A stretch of 64,000 nucleotides of DNA from Euphrasia confusa (Eukaryota > Streptophyta > Magnoliopsida > Lamiales > Orobanchaceae). Shown here piece after piece: positions 24,801 to 35,893 of this stretch. The stretch is taken from positions 496,001-560,000 of the forward strand of contig CATPAB010000250.1 of assembly GCA_954870475.1 (NCBI GenBank). Reading direction: 5' to 3'. Each line of letters begins with the position of its first letter. Positions within the stretch are counted from its first letter, which is position 1. Made by a program: the position numbers and the translations under genes. The notes under the pieces were generated by a model. The model saw only the letters and a program-made list of their open reading frames with translations, had not been told where the DNA came from and searched no databases.

Positions 24801-26345
24801 GATTTTTAACTCATTACTCTAAGCGGACGGAATCGTCCGCCTTTTCAAAATCAATAGTTGTGGTTCCAAATAGCCATTTTGACACCATTACTACTATAAA
24901 CATTGAATCATATTGGTTGCATGGAGTTTTATCAAGAACTTTTACGATTTTTAACTCATTACTCTAAGCGGACGAAATCGTCCGCCTTTTCGAAATCAAT
25001 ATTTGTGGTTCCGAATAGCCATTTTGACACCATTACTACTATAAACATTGAATCATATTGGTTGCATGGAGTTTTATCAAGAACTTTTACGATTTTTAAC
25101 TCATTACTCTAAGCGGAAGAAATCGTCCGCCTTTTATAAATCAATATTTGTGGTTCCGAATAGCCATTTTGACACCATTACTACTATAAACCTTGAACCA
25201 TATTGGTTGCATGGAGTTTTATCAAGAACTTTTACGATTTTTAACTCATTACTCTAAGCGGACGAAATCGTCCGCCTTTTATATATCAATTTTTGTGGTT
25301 CCGAATAGCCATTTTGACACCATTACTACTATAAACATTGAATCATATTGGTTGCAAGGAGTTTTATCAAGAACTTTTACGATTTTTAACTCATTACTCT
25401 AAGCGGACGAAATCGTCCGCCTTTTCGAAATCAATATTTGTGGTTCCAAATAGCCATTTTGACACCATTACTACTATAAACATTGAATCATATTGGTTGC
25501 ATGGAGTTTTATCAAGAACTTTTACGATTTTTAACTCATTACTCTAAGCGGACGAAATCGTCCGCCTTTTCGAAATCAATATTTGTGGTTCCGAATAGTC
25601 ATTTTGACACCATTACTACTATAAACAATTAATCATATTGGTTGCATGGAGTTTTATCAGGAACTTTTACGATTTTTAACTCATTACTCTAAGCGGACGA
25701 AATCGTCCGCCTTTTATAAATCAATATTTGTGGTTCCGAATAGCCATTTTGACACCATTACTACTATAAACATTGAATCATATTGGTTGCATGGAGTTTT
25801 ATCAAGAACTTTTACGATTTTTAACTCATTACTCTAAGCGGACGAAATCGTCCGCCTTTTCTAAATCAATATTTGTGGTTCCAAATAGCCATTTTGACAC
25901 CATTACTACTATAAACATTGAATCATATTGGTTGCATGGAGTTTTATCAAGAACTTTTACGATTTTTAACTCATTACTCTAAGCGGACAAAATCGTCCGC
26001 CTTTTCGAAATCAATATTTGTGGTTCCGAATAGCCATTTTGACACCATTACTACTATAAACATTGAATCATATTGGTTGCATGGGGTTTTATCAAGAACT
26101 TTTACGATTTTTAACTCATTACTCTAAGCGGACGAAATCGTTCGCCTTTTATAAATCAATATTTGTGGTTCCAAATAGCCATTTTGACACCATTACTACT
26201 ATAAACATTGAATCATATTGGTTGCATGGAGTTTTATCAAGAACTTTTAGAATTTTTAACTCATTACTCTAAGCGGACGAAATCGTCCGCCTTTTATAAA
26301 TCAATATTTGTGGTTCCGAATAGCCATTTTGACAGCATTACTACT
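18900..26345 (+). repeat. Segmental duplication in block 1 at 5,075-bp spacing (35 monomers)
   Basis: Rare variants recur exactly 5,075 bp apart: CCATTTTTACACC after CCAAATAG (about 18926 and 24001), CAATAGTTGTGG (19778 and 24853), GAATAGTCATTTT (about 20521 and 25596), GCATGGGG (21004 and 26079). The shared stretch is about 18900-21270 and 23975-26345; element D cuts off the second copy. Boundaries are by eye. Confidence 0.8.
20118..23887 (+). repeat. Two higher-order units of 13 monomers (1,885 bp)
   Basis: The order of variants from 20118 repeats from 22003: TTTTATATATC type, AAGGAG type, TAGTCATT, CAATTAATC, CTAAATC, GACAAAATCG, GCATGGGG, TTTAGAATTTTT, CATCACTAC, and the GGGCGAAATCGCCC monomer. 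Near the end the spacing changes by one monomer, so an internal monomer was gained or lost. Individual differences such as CATATAAG (21431) postdate the duplication. Confidence 0.8.
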
Positions 26346-26654
26346 TGATGCAGCCCCAGAGTCGTCCATGATACAGGACCCGGTGCATGTTCCAGCTGGA
26401 CCAGTGACGCGCTCGAGAGCTAAGAAGTTCAAGGCAAGCTTGTTGGCATTGATCGAGGAAGTATGGGCGCAAGAGCTATTGAAGAAACCCATCGGTGATG
26501 TGGAGAAGCCAAGCCTTATCAACCTGATTACGTACGAGGAGGCCGAACCAACGGAAAGTGATGAGTTTCAAGCTGGAACCATGAAGACGAAGCTGGAACG
26601 GAGGTCAGACGAGTGCCGAGGACGCGCCGCAAAGTTCGGCTCAGAAATTGGCTT

Positions 26655-26792
26655 GGTGTCGGCCGACACCAAGGCCTGTCGGCCGACACCTTCACAAAAG
26701 GGGTTGGCTAGGCAGCGGAGTAAGGCCGCGATCGAAGGATTTCCCGCGGGCGCAGGTTGATTGTCGGCCGACACCCATTTTGTCGGCCGACA
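26655..26792 (+). promoter_or_regulatory. Four TGTCGGCCGACA palindromes in the U3 of element D
   Basis: Perfect 12-bp palindromes start at 26657, 26677, 26762 and 26781, so two pairs spaced 20 and 19 bp, about two helical turns. The first extends to GGTGTCGGCCGACACC. They lie 90-230 bp upstream of the TATA box, a place for a dimeric regulator. The first pair is within the coding part of the LTR. Other families have the same or related motifs at the same place. Confidence 0.6.
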
Positions 26793-26883
26793 CGGAGTTT
26801 AGAAATCGGAACTTTTCAGCGTCGCGACTCTTGTGGCGAATTTTCATGTTTTGTTTCCTTTTCCTTCATATTTTAGGTCAGCC

Positions 26884-26891
26884 TATATAAA
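26884..26891 (+). promoter_or_regulatory. TATA box in the 5' LTR of element D
   Basis: TATATAAA centred in GCCTATATAAAGGC, followed by about 300 bp of R-U5 before the PBS. Likely start of the genomic RNA about 30 bp downstream. Confidence 0.7.
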
Positions 26892-27193
26892 GGCTTGGAA
26901 CCCTTGTTATTAGAACACAACTTTGATATTAATTAATTTAATTCGTGAGATTATTCTCCCTTCTTTTCGTTCTCTTTCGATTGTGCCAAAAAAGTTCAAC
27001 CCGACGAATCAACGAAGCATACATACTTCGTTCGTGTGTCATACATCGATTACCGAGTTGCTGCATCGATCTCGAGTTGGGGGTTAGGGTTCCGTCCTTA
27101 ATTGATTTCTCGATTTCAGATTCAGAGGTTTGGGATCATCCGCCAGGTATCCAATTCTATCGTTCTTCTTCTTCCGCTCAATCCACCAACGAG

Positions 27194-27320
27194 GTAAGTA
27201 TCATCTGGTATCAGAGCCCAGGCAAGGGTTTCTAATTTCTGATTACGTGACCTCGATTCTTCTTTTCTTTCCGTATTTCTTTTCTTCTTCGCTGAATCGG
27301 ATTTCTTTCATCCGTAAGCA

Positions 27321-27355
<35 letters not shown>

Positions 27356-27820
27356 CTATAAAAATTATTTCTTCTCCGTTTTTCGCGAAATTTTTTTTGA
27401 GAGTCTCGTTCTTGATATTAAGTCGAATACTCAGCCATTAAAAAAAAAAAAAAAATTTTCTTCGACCAAGTTTTTGTGTGTGATTTCTGAGTTTTCCGGC
27501 ATCGTTTTGAGCCAATTTGGTGCTATCGTAATTTTTGGTTCCGAAATTTTCCGATTTTTTGTTCCTTCCTACGTCGTATTGTGTGTTTTTGGGATTTTGT
27601 CGGTTCTGATCTCGTCTGGTAGATCGCGGAGTTCGATATATTGAGGGAAAATTTGAGTGGTAAAAGGCAGAGTGTGTGAGAACATTAGAGTGAAAAAAGC
27701 CATACCTGAGTGAAACACGAGTGCTGAGTGAATCCCATCTTGAGTGTGATACACGAGCGTTTGTGAGGTGGTGAGGTTCTTTTTATTTTATTGCTTTTAT
27801 TACTAACGTTTTCTGTGCAG
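27194..27820 (+). other. Candidate leader intron of element D
   Basis: Donor GAG|GTAAGT at the last bases of the 5' LTR; TACTAAC at 27801-27807; acceptor TTTTCTGTGCAG ending at 27820, one base before the gag ATG. Splicing would remove the PBS and the A-rich leader and leave a translatable RNA that could not prime reverse transcription. Equivalent sites exist in A (10377 down to 9695), B (30557-30983) and C (40302-40749, weak donor GTTCGT). Not proven. Confidence 0.4.
27206..27218 (+). promoter_or_regulatory. Primer-binding site of element D (tRNA-iMet type)
   Basis: TGGTATCAGAGCC starts two bases after the LTR. It is complementary to the 3' end of plant initiator tRNA-Met, the usual primer of plant chromoviruses. 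Confidence 0.92.
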
Positions 27821-27821
27821 G
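27219..27821 (+). other. Untranslated leader of element D
   Basis: No gene is seen. It contains an A run of about 30 (27323-27352) and a shorter one near 27440-27455. It probably contains the packaging region and ends at the acceptor-like site before gag. Confidence 0.6.
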
Positions 27822-29860
27822 ATGTCTGAAGATACGAAAAATAAGGGGACAGCTGAGGGATCTAATAACAACGCTCAATTCCAGTCCATGTTAGATGAGG
27901 TTTATGGACGAATGGAGAGGCTCTTACACACCGAGATGACTGGGGTACGTGACCGACTACTTGCACTGGAGGAAAACCCTCGTCGAGAGAATCCAGAGAA
28001 TCGGAGAATAACATGGCGTAACGTCGGTCAAAATGACCAGAATCGTCAGAATGGGCGACACAGGGATGCCAACCCCGAAGACGATGAGGCTGACGAAATG
28101 GACAACAATTTGAGCACCATCAAGATGACTATTCCCACATTCATGGGGAAAAACGATCCAGAGTTGTACATCGAATGGGAGAGAAAGGTCGAGATGATGT
28201 TTGATTGCCACAACTATTCGGAGCTCAAGAAGGTGAAATTGGCGGCAATCGAATTTTCTGACTATGCCTTGGTTTGGTGGGATCAGCTGGTTGCCAGTCG
28301 GAGGAGGAACTTTGAACAGCCTATTGTAACATGGGCCGCGATGAAGTCTGTGATGCGAAAGAGATTCGTTCCTTCTCACTATTACCGCGAGTTGTACATC
28401 AAACTGCAGAATCTACGACAGGGAACGAAGAGCGTAGATGAGTACTTTAAGGAGATGGAGGTGGCAATGATTCGGGCCAACGTTGAAGAGGATCGGGAAG
28501 CTACCATGGCTCGGTTCTTGGCTGGACTTAATTGGGAGATTCGTAATGCCGTGGAGTTGCAACCGTACGTCGAGTTAGAGGATATGGTTCACATGGCGAT
28601 CAAAATTGAGAACCAGCATAAGAGGAGGGGTAGTTTGAGCAGTGCAAGGCCGAATCAATCTTCTTGGAGATCATCCCAAGGTCCGAGTGGTTATGCACCT
28701 AAAGAGAACCAATGGAAGAGAGAGGTTCCACCTCGAGACGAGAAGAAGACCTTCGTTAAAGGTCGTTCGGAGGGTGCAAGTTCAGCAACTCAGGTCAGGC
28801 CATCAAATCCTGATAGTCGCAACCGAGACAAGAAGTGTTTCAAGTGTCAGGGATTTGGGCACATTATGAGTGAGTGTCCTAACAGACGACTCATGATCTG
28901 TAGAGACGACGGAGAAGTCGTGACTGATGGTGAAGGCGAGGAGCCGACACCTACTGATGCTGTGGATTCCGAGGAGGAGGAGGAGATCCTAGCCATCGAG
29001 GGTAACCTGTTTGTAGCTAGGAGAGTCTTGAGTGCACATACACAGCCCGAGGAGAGGGAGCAGCGGGAGAACCTTTTCCACACGAGATGCCATGTGAAGG
29101 ATAAGGTGTGTAGTGTGATCATTGATAGTGGGAGTTGTACGAACGTGGTAAGTGCAACCATGGTGCAGAGATTGGAGTTACCAGAGGTGAAGCATCCAAA
29201 GCCATACCGTCTGCAGTGGTTGAATGATTGCGGTATAATCAGGGTGACCAAGCAAGTGAAGGTACCTTTCCGCATTGGGAAGTACGAGGATGAAGTGCTG
29301 TGTGACGTCATCCCTATGCAAGCGAGTCACATATTGTTGGGATGACCGTGGCAGTTCGATAGGAGAGCCACACACGACGGCTTCACCAACAAGTATTCGT
29401 TTGAGTATAACGGTAAAAAGGTATCACTTGTCCCTCTCACTCCTAAGCAAGTTTACGAGGACCAAGTGCAACTGCAAATGGAGGCAGACAAGGCATCTAC
29501 CAAAGAACAACAATTACAGACAAAGGAGAATGCCTTGCTTCATAGAGCCTACCTTGCAAGGGCTAGTGATGTGAAAGAAGCGGTGAATGAGAAGAGGGAG
29601 ATGTTCGTGTTGTTGTGGAAGGGGAGCTTGATTATTACTAACGATCTACCCCCTCTACCCCCTTCTATTGAGTTTGTTTTGCAGGAGTTCGATGATGTTT
29701 TCCCGGATGATACACCACCTGGTCTACCACCCATCCGAGGGATAGAGCATCAGATCGACTTTGTGCCTGGAGCTGTGCTACCAAACCGCCCGGCTTACCG
29801 CACCAACCCGGAGGAAACAAAGGAGTTGGAGAAGCAGATTGGCGAGTTGTTGACCAAAGG

Positions 29861-30566
29861 TGATGCAACCCAAGGTTCGGCAATCGACGTTGGAGCTCGA
29901 ATTCAGGCTAGAATGGCGAAGGAGACGTCGGAACGAGAGTCGGGCGTACGTCGAGACGAAGACGAAGAGCTCGGTCGGACTTTTGGCTTGGTGTCGGCCG
30001 ACACCAAGGCCTGTCGGCCGACAGCTTCAGAAATCTGCAAGTTTGGGCAGCGGATCAAGGCCGCGCTCGCAGGATTTCCCGCGAGCGACGATTTTGCTTT
30101 GGTGTCGGCCGACACCCTATATTGTCGGCCGACATCTTCACAAAATCAGCAGTGTCGGCGGATTTTTGATGTTTCAGCGTTTTTATTAAGTTATTTTCGT
30201 ATTTTCAGCTTTTAGGGTTTTGTTTGCCTATTTAAAGGCTTTTCTATTTCATTATGAAGAACCAACCATGAATTGATAAATAAAAGATTATGTTTTGTGA
30301 GTTTTACTAAATCTCTCTCGGGTTCGAATTCTATCCCGATTATCCAAAAGAGTTCAACCGACGAATCAACGAGCCAGTCAAATCTCGTTTGTGTGTCTTC
30401 ATCATCCCCGAGTTGCTGCATCGATTTCGTGTTGGGGGTTAGGGTTCCGTCCTTAATTGATTTCACGAATTCAGGTTCAGAGGTTTTGGGACTTCCGCCG
30501 GTATTTTTCTACCTTTCTGTTCTTCGTTCTTCTTCTATCGTTCTATCCCCGACGAGGTACGTATCA
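29861..30566 (+). repeat. 5' LTR of element B (706 bp)
   Basis: Starts TGATGCAACCC, ends GTACGTATCA. TGTCGGCCGACA-type palindromes start at 29993, 30013, 30103 and 30123, two pairs at 20-bp spacing. TATA-like TATTTAAA at 30229-30236 stands inside GCCTATTTAAAGGC. Confidence 0.95.
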
Positions 30567-30568
30567 TT

Positions 30569-30581
30569 TGGTATCAGAGCC
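30569..30581 (+). promoter_or_regulatory. Primer-binding site of element B
   Basis: TGGTATCAGAGCC two bases after the 5' LTR, single copy. Confidence 0.9.
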
Positions 30582-30993
30582 CAGGCAAGGGTTTCTAATT
30601 TCGATTACGTAACCTCGTTTTTCTTTTCCGTTTCTTATTCTTTCTTCTTCCTTGATTTTAAAAAAAAAAATATATATTTTTTTTATTTTTTTTTATTTTC
30701 GAAAATTACTGTTCATGAACAGTAATTTTTAATAAAAAAAAAAAAAAAAAAAAAAAATTGTCCTCGATTATTCTTTTTATTGTTGTTCATCGTTCGTTCA
30801 ACAATTTAGAGTTATTCTTTGTTTCGTGGATTTTTGTTGGAGCTGAATTCGACCGGTAAATTAGGGGTGTTCGATTCTTGAGAGAGAGAAGTGTGAGAAC
30901 CGAGTATTTAGTGACTTACCTTATTGAGTGATACACGAGAGTGGTGAGGAATTTTCTCTAGTTGTTTCTAACATTCTTTGCAGGATAGCTGAC
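30582..30993 (+). other. Untranslated leader of element B with a 28-bp palindrome
   Basis: A/T homopolymers flank a perfect inverted repeat at 30702-30729 (arms AAAATTACTGTTCA and its complement, no loop). The leader ends with TTTCTAAC and TTCTTTGCAG (acceptor-like, ending 30983) before ATG at 30994. The palindrome could form an RNA hairpin or a dimerisation site. No gene is seen. Confidence 0.6.
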
Positions 30994-31205
30994 ATGGATT
31001 ACACCCAAGCTGAGCTCATCATGGAGAAGGCGATTGCCCGGTTCGAAAGGTTGCTTAAATCGAAGATGAAGGTGGTGAGTGAGCGACTTACCGCCTTAGA
31101 GGAGAGAGATCGTCATGATGAAGCCTGGAATCGAAGAAGTAGCGGCGGATACAGAGAAGTTCAGAGTGGCTATCATCGAGCCCGTGAGCTTAGTCGGGAG
31201 CGTCG

Positions 31206-32048
31206 TGATACGTACCTCGTTGGTGGATTGAGCGGAAGAAGAAGAACGATAGAATTGGATACCTGGCGGATGATCCCAAACCTCTGAATCTGAAAACGAG
31301 AAATCAATTAAGGAAGGAACCCTAACCCCCAACTCGAGATCGATGCAGCAACTCGGTAATCGATGTATGACACACGAACGAAGTATGTATGCTTCGTTGA
31401 TTCGTCGGGTTGAACTCTTTTGGCACAATCGAAAGAGAACGAAAAGAAGGGAGAATAATCTCACGAATTAAATTAATTAATATCAAAGTTGTGTTCTATA
31501 AAGTCTCCACAGCCTATATATATATAGGCAAACCTAAAAACATGAGGAATAGGAATAAAAAAACGCTGAAGTCAAAAGTCACGTCCGCGACTCAAAATTC
31601 GGGACTTTGTCGGCCGACATTATGGGGTGTCGGCCGACATTCACTCTGCGTCCGCGGGAAACTTTTCGGTCGCGGTCTGAACCTAGCCAACCCCTTTTGT
31701 GAAGGTGTCGGCCGACAGGCCTTGGTGTCGGCCGACACCAAGCCAATTTCTGACCCGAACTTCGCGGCGCGTACTCGGCACTCGTCTGACCTCCGTTCCA
31801 GCTTCGTCTTCATGGTTCCAGCTTGAAACTCATCACCTTCCGTTGGTTCGGCCTCCTCGTACGTAACCAGGTTGATAAGGCTTGGCTTCTCCACATCACC
31901 GATGGGTTTCTTCAATAGCTCTTGCGCCCAGACTTCTTGGATCATCACCATCAAGCTTGCCTTGAACTTCTTGGCTCTCGAGCGCGTCACTGGTCCAGCT
32001 GGAACATGCACCGGGTCCTGTATCATGGACGACTCTGGGGCTGCATCA
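31206..32048 (-). repeat. Solo LTR G (843 bp) of the D family, inserted in element B
   Basis: On the minus strand it starts TGATGCAGCCCCAGAG and ends ACGTATCA, and is flanked by CGTCG at 31201-31205 and 32049-32053. No internal region is present, so it arose by recombination between the two LTRs of a former full element. It has two pairs of TGTCGGCCGACA motifs. Confidence 0.93.
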
Positions 32049-32730
32049 CGTCGTGAAGAGAGGAGGTCCAGAGCTGAGCGTTTGGAAGAAGAGAGGAGGG
32101 CCAGAGCTGAGCGTTTGGACGACGAGAGGAGGGCCAGCGCTGAGCGTTGGGGCGAGTTTTGGAGCGACATTAGGCGTCAAACGAGGGAGCAGATACAAGC
32201 GTCAATGAAGCCTGAGAAAGTGGCGACTGATGACGACGACGAGAAACCAGAACCGGAGGCCTTGGTAGAGTCCGAAGAAGAGTCGGTCTTGGTGTATTCC
32301 GAGGAGGATTTGACTTCGGAGGAGCTCGTTGACGAGTACGACGAACCGACACCGTCGGTTTCGGAGGATTTTGACGTCGTGGAGGCATCGGTAGAGTCCG
32401 AGGAAGAGATTTCGGTAGAATCCAAAGAGGAGGAATTGATGAAATCCGAGGACCTTCCGCAATTGGAGTTACCCATGGTGGAACAAGCAACGAAAGAGGG
32501 ACAACCGACATCTGTGGTGTTGTGCGAAGAGGCGAAATGCTACACTAACGTTTTATTGTCTCTACACCCTTTTGCTTTTCAGGAATTTCATGAAGACTTC
32601 CCTGAGGAAAGATCTCCTAGTTTTCCGCTACATCGAGGGTGTGAGCTGCAAAAGTATGTAGTCCCGAGCTTGTTCGTGAGAGTGGTGTTCGACCCTGGCA
32701 TCGGCGTGGATTTGAGGACAAATCCTCTTG

Positions 32731-32743
32731 AAGAGGAGGGGAA
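32731..32743 (+). promoter_or_regulatory. Polypurine tract of element B
   Basis: AAGAGGAGGGGAA immediately before the 3' LTR, preceded by CCTCTTG so that CCTCTTGAAGAGG forms a short inverted repeat. Confidence 0.88.
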
Positions 32744-33449
32744 TGATGCAACCCAAGGTTCGGCAATCGACGTTGGAGCTCGAATTCAGGCTAGAATGGC
32801 GAAGGAGACGTCGGAACGAGAGTCGGGCGTACGTCGAGACGAAGACGAAGAGCTCGGTCGGACTTTTGGCTTGGTGTCGGCCGACACCAAGGCCTGTCGG
32901 CCGACAGCTTCAGAAATCTGCAAGTTTGGGCAGCGGATCAAGGCCGCGCTCGCAGGATTTCCCGCGAGCGACGATTTTGCTTTGGTGTCGGCCGACACCC
33001 TATATTGTCGGCCGACATCTTCACAAAATCAGCAGCGTCGGCGGATTTTTGATGTTTCAGCGTTTTTATTAAGTTATTTTCGTATTTTCAGCTTTTAGGG
33101 TTTTGTTTGCCTATTTAAAGGCTTTTCTATTTCATTATGAAGAACCAACCATGAATTGATAAATAAAAGATTATGTTTTGTGAGTTTTACTAAATCTCTC
33201 TCGGGTTCGAATTCTATCCCGATTATCCAAAAGAGTTCAACCGACGAATCAACGAGCCAGTCAAATCTCGTTTGTGTGTCTTCATCATCCCCGAGTTGCT
33301 GCATCGATTTCATGTTGGGGGTTAGGGTTCCGTCCTTAATTGATTTCACGAATTCAGGTTCAGAGGTTTTGGGACTTCCGCCGGTATTTTTCTACCTTTC
33401 TGTTCTTCGTTCTTCTTCTATCGTTCTATCCCCGACGAGGTACGTATCA
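32744..33449 (+). repeat. 3' LTR of element B (706 bp)
   Basis: Starts TGATGCAACCC after the polypurine tract and ends GTACGTATCA before the duplicated AAAGG. It encodes the C-terminal ~118 residues of the B protein. Confidence 0.95.
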
Positions 33450-35880
33450 AAAGGGCACGTGAAGGAGAGTCTGAGTCCTTGTGCGGTACCTGTACTTCTC
33501 GTACCCAAGAAGGATGGATCGATGAGGATGTGTTGCGATTGCCGAGCTATCAATAACATCACGGTAAAGTATCGACATCCTATACCTAGACTAGATGACA
33601 TGCTTGATGAGTTATGTGGTTCCTGCGTGTTTTCAAAAATTGATTTACGTAGTGGGTACCATCAAATTAGGATTAAAGAAGGAGATGAATGGAAAACTGC
33701 TTTCAAAACAAAACTTGGTTTATATGAGTGGCTAGTTATGCCTTTTGGGTTGACTAACGCACCTAGTACTTTTATGCGTTTAATGAATCATGTCTTGCGT
33801 GCGTTTATTGGAAAATTTGTTGTTGTGTACTTTGATGATATCTTGGTATATAGCAAAAATCATGACGAGCATGTGTTCCATTTGAGACAAGTTTTGATTG
33901 CACTTAGGCAGGAGAAGTTGTATGCTAACCGTAAGAAGTGCGTCTTTAGCACGGATAGGGTCGTTTTCCTTGGTTTTGTTGTTAGTGCACAGGGTGTACA
34001 GGTTGATGAGGAAAAGATACGAGCTATCCAAGAGTGGCCAACACCAAAGAACATTGGAGATGTGCGGAGTTTCCATGGTCTGGCCAGCTTCTATCGACGG
34101 TTTGTGCCTAATTTCAGCAGCATGGCGGCACCTCTAACCGCCGTGATCAAGAAGAACGTGGAGTTCAAGTGGGGAAAGGCACAAGACGAAGCCTTTCAGA
34201 ATTTGAAGGACAAGCTGACACACGCCCTGGTATTATCTCTTCCTAACTTTTCTAAATCTTTTGAGATTGAATGTGATGCTTCTGGAATTGGTATTGGTGC
34301 AGTGTTGATGCAAGAACGACGTCCGATAGCCTACTTCAGCGAGAAGCTCAATGGAGCTACTTTGAACTATCCGACGTATGACAAGGAGTTGTATGCCCTG
34401 GTGAGAGCTCTTCAGACGTGGCAGCACTATCTATGGCCTCGGGAGTTCATCATTCACACCGACCATGAGTCGTTGAAGCACCTCAAGGGGCAGAACAAGC
34501 TGAACAAGCGCCATGCTAGGTGGATGGAGTTTATCGAGACGTTTCCATACGTCATCAAGTAAAAGCAAGGTAAGGAGAATGTGGTGGCTGATGCCCTTTC
34601 TCGGAGGTATGCTCTAATTTCGACTTTAGATGCTAAGTTACTTGGTTTTGAGCATATTAAAGGTCTGTATGAGCATGATGATGATTTTGGTGAGATTTTT
34701 AAAGCATGTGAACAATCTGCTAGTGGAGATTATTTTAGGCATGATGACTTTCTGTTTAGGAAAAATAAACTGTGTGTGCCTAAATGTTCTTTACGTGATT
34801 TATTGTTGCTTGAATCTCATGGTGGGGGATTAATGGGACACTTTGGAATTGCTAAGACTTTATCTGTGTTGCATGAGCATTTCTTTTGGCCTCATATGAA
34901 ACGTGATGTTGAGAGAATATGTGGTCGTTGTCTTACATGTAAACAGGCTAAGTCTAGAGTTAATGCCCATGGTTTGTATACGCCTTTGCCTATTCCTGCA
35001 TCACCTTGGATTGATATTTCTATGGATTTTGTGATGGGATTACCTAGGACTAAGCGAGGTAGTGATTCTATCTTTGTGGTAGTTGATCGTTTCTCTAAGA
35101 TGGCTCATTTTATTCCATGTCATAAAACTGATGATGCATCACATGTGGCTGGATTATTCTTTAGGGAGATTGTTAGACTACATAGCATGCCTAGGACTAT
35201 TGTGTCTGACAGGGATTCTAAGTTTCTTAGTTATTTTTGGAAGACATTGTGGTGTAAGCTAGGTACGAAATTGCTATTCTCTACTACTTGTCATCCCCAG
35301 ACTGATGGTCAAACTGAGGTAGTAAATAGGACTTTATCTACTTTACTACGTGCTATTATTAAAAAGAACATTAAGTCTTGGGAAGAGTGTTTGCCTCATG
35401 TTGAGTTTGCTTATAATAGATGTGTTCATTCTGCTACTAAGTTTTCGCCATTTGAAATTGTGTATGGTTTTAACCCTTTGACGCCTTTAGATTTATCGCC
35501 TTTACCTGTACATGAGCATACTGACCTTGATGGCCAGAAAAGGGCTGATTTTGTGAAACAGATACACGAGACGGCAAGGATGAACATAGAGAGGCGGACC
35601 AAGCAATATGCTGAGCAAGCGAACAAGGGACGTCGCAAAGTAGTGTTTGAGCCTGGTGACTGGGTGTGGTTGCATTTGCGCAAGGAGAGGTTTCCATTGC
35701 AGCGCCGATCGAAGTTACTTCCTCGTGGCGATGGACCATTCCAAGTGCTGGAGCGTATAAACGACAATGCCTACAAACTGGACCTCCCAGGTGAGTACAA
35801 TGTTAGTGCTACTTTCAATGTTACTGACTTGAGTTTGTTCGATGCAGGTGACGACTTGGATTTGAGGACAAATCCTTTTC

Positions 35881-35893
35881 AAGAGGAGGGGAA
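35881..35893 (+). promoter_or_regulatory. Polypurine tract of element D
   Basis: AAGAGGAGGGGAA directly before the 3' LTR at 35894. Confidence 0.9.

Larger units (their letters stand above)
12563..26345 (+). repeat. 145-bp satellite array, block 1 (~95 monomers)
   Basis: Strict 145-bp periodicity, head to tail, one orientation. Each monomer runs from an AT-rich half (TTGAATCATATTGG, TTTTACGATTTTTAAC) to a palindrome GCGGACGA-AA-TCGTCCGC, a T4 run, TGTGGTTCCGAATAGCC and CCATTACTACTATAAAC. Subtypes differ after the palindrome (TTTTATAAATC, TTTTCGAAATC, TTTTATATATC, TTTTCTAAATC) and at CCGAATAG/CCAAATAG, and follow a recurring order, showing higher-order structure. The abundance, the homogeneity and the CRM-like insertions suggest a centromeric satellite. 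The overlapping 63-69-residue frames in every monomer arise from the repeat itself. Confidence 0.97.
26346..27203 (+). repeat. 5' LTR of element D (858 bp)
   Basis: Starts TGATGCAGCCCC and ends GTAAGTATCA. The first ~415 bp correspond to the coding part of the 3' LTR. The end GAG|GTAAGT is a perfect splice donor consensus; most sister LTRs have GAGGTACGT. Confidence 0.95.
30994..33098 (+). pseudogene. Gag-like acidic protein of non-autonomous element B, split by solo LTR G
   Basis: Start ATG (30994) is homologous to the start in element C. The frame runs to 31205, is interrupted by G and its duplicated CGTCG, and continues in frame from 32054 to a stop at 33096-33098, inside the 3' LTR; about 418 codons without G. 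The N-terminus (RFERLLKSKMK, ERLTALEER) resembles the gag N-terminus of D (RMERLLHTEM, DRLLALEEN). Then come an arginine/glutamate-rich repeat (RAERLEEERRARAERL), a long acidic serine/glutamate stretch, a remnant of the protease-RT linker (QEFHEDFPEE, compare QEFDDVFPED) and the pol end (DLRTNPLEEEGND). It may act as a small capsid-like or RNA-binding partner; the function is unknown. Confidence 0.75.
29861..33449 (+). mobile_element. Non-autonomous LTR element B, nested in D, carrying solo LTR G
   Basis: LTRs of 706 bp (29861-30566 and 32744-33449) differ at about two sites seen by eye (T/C near 30147/33030, G/A near 30428/33311). The target duplication is AAAGG (29856-29860 and 33450-33454). 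Without G it is about 2.7 kb. It shares with the autonomous elements the LTR ends, TGGTATCAGAGCC PBS, leader organisation and polypurine tract, but lacks zinc knuckle, protease, RT, RNase H and integrase. It resembles in concept the non-autonomous CRR elements described in rice. It presumably moved using proteins of an autonomous relative. Confidence 0.93.

Noticed and set aside
12563..26345. CRISPR-like array
   Set aside because: The whole 145-bp unit is repeated without unique spacers, and the context is a plant retrotransposon region.
31872..32053. N-terminal extension of the B frame upstream of 32054
   Set aside because: These codons lie in the reverse solo LTR G and are open by chance; the true start is the ATG at 30994 by homology with C.
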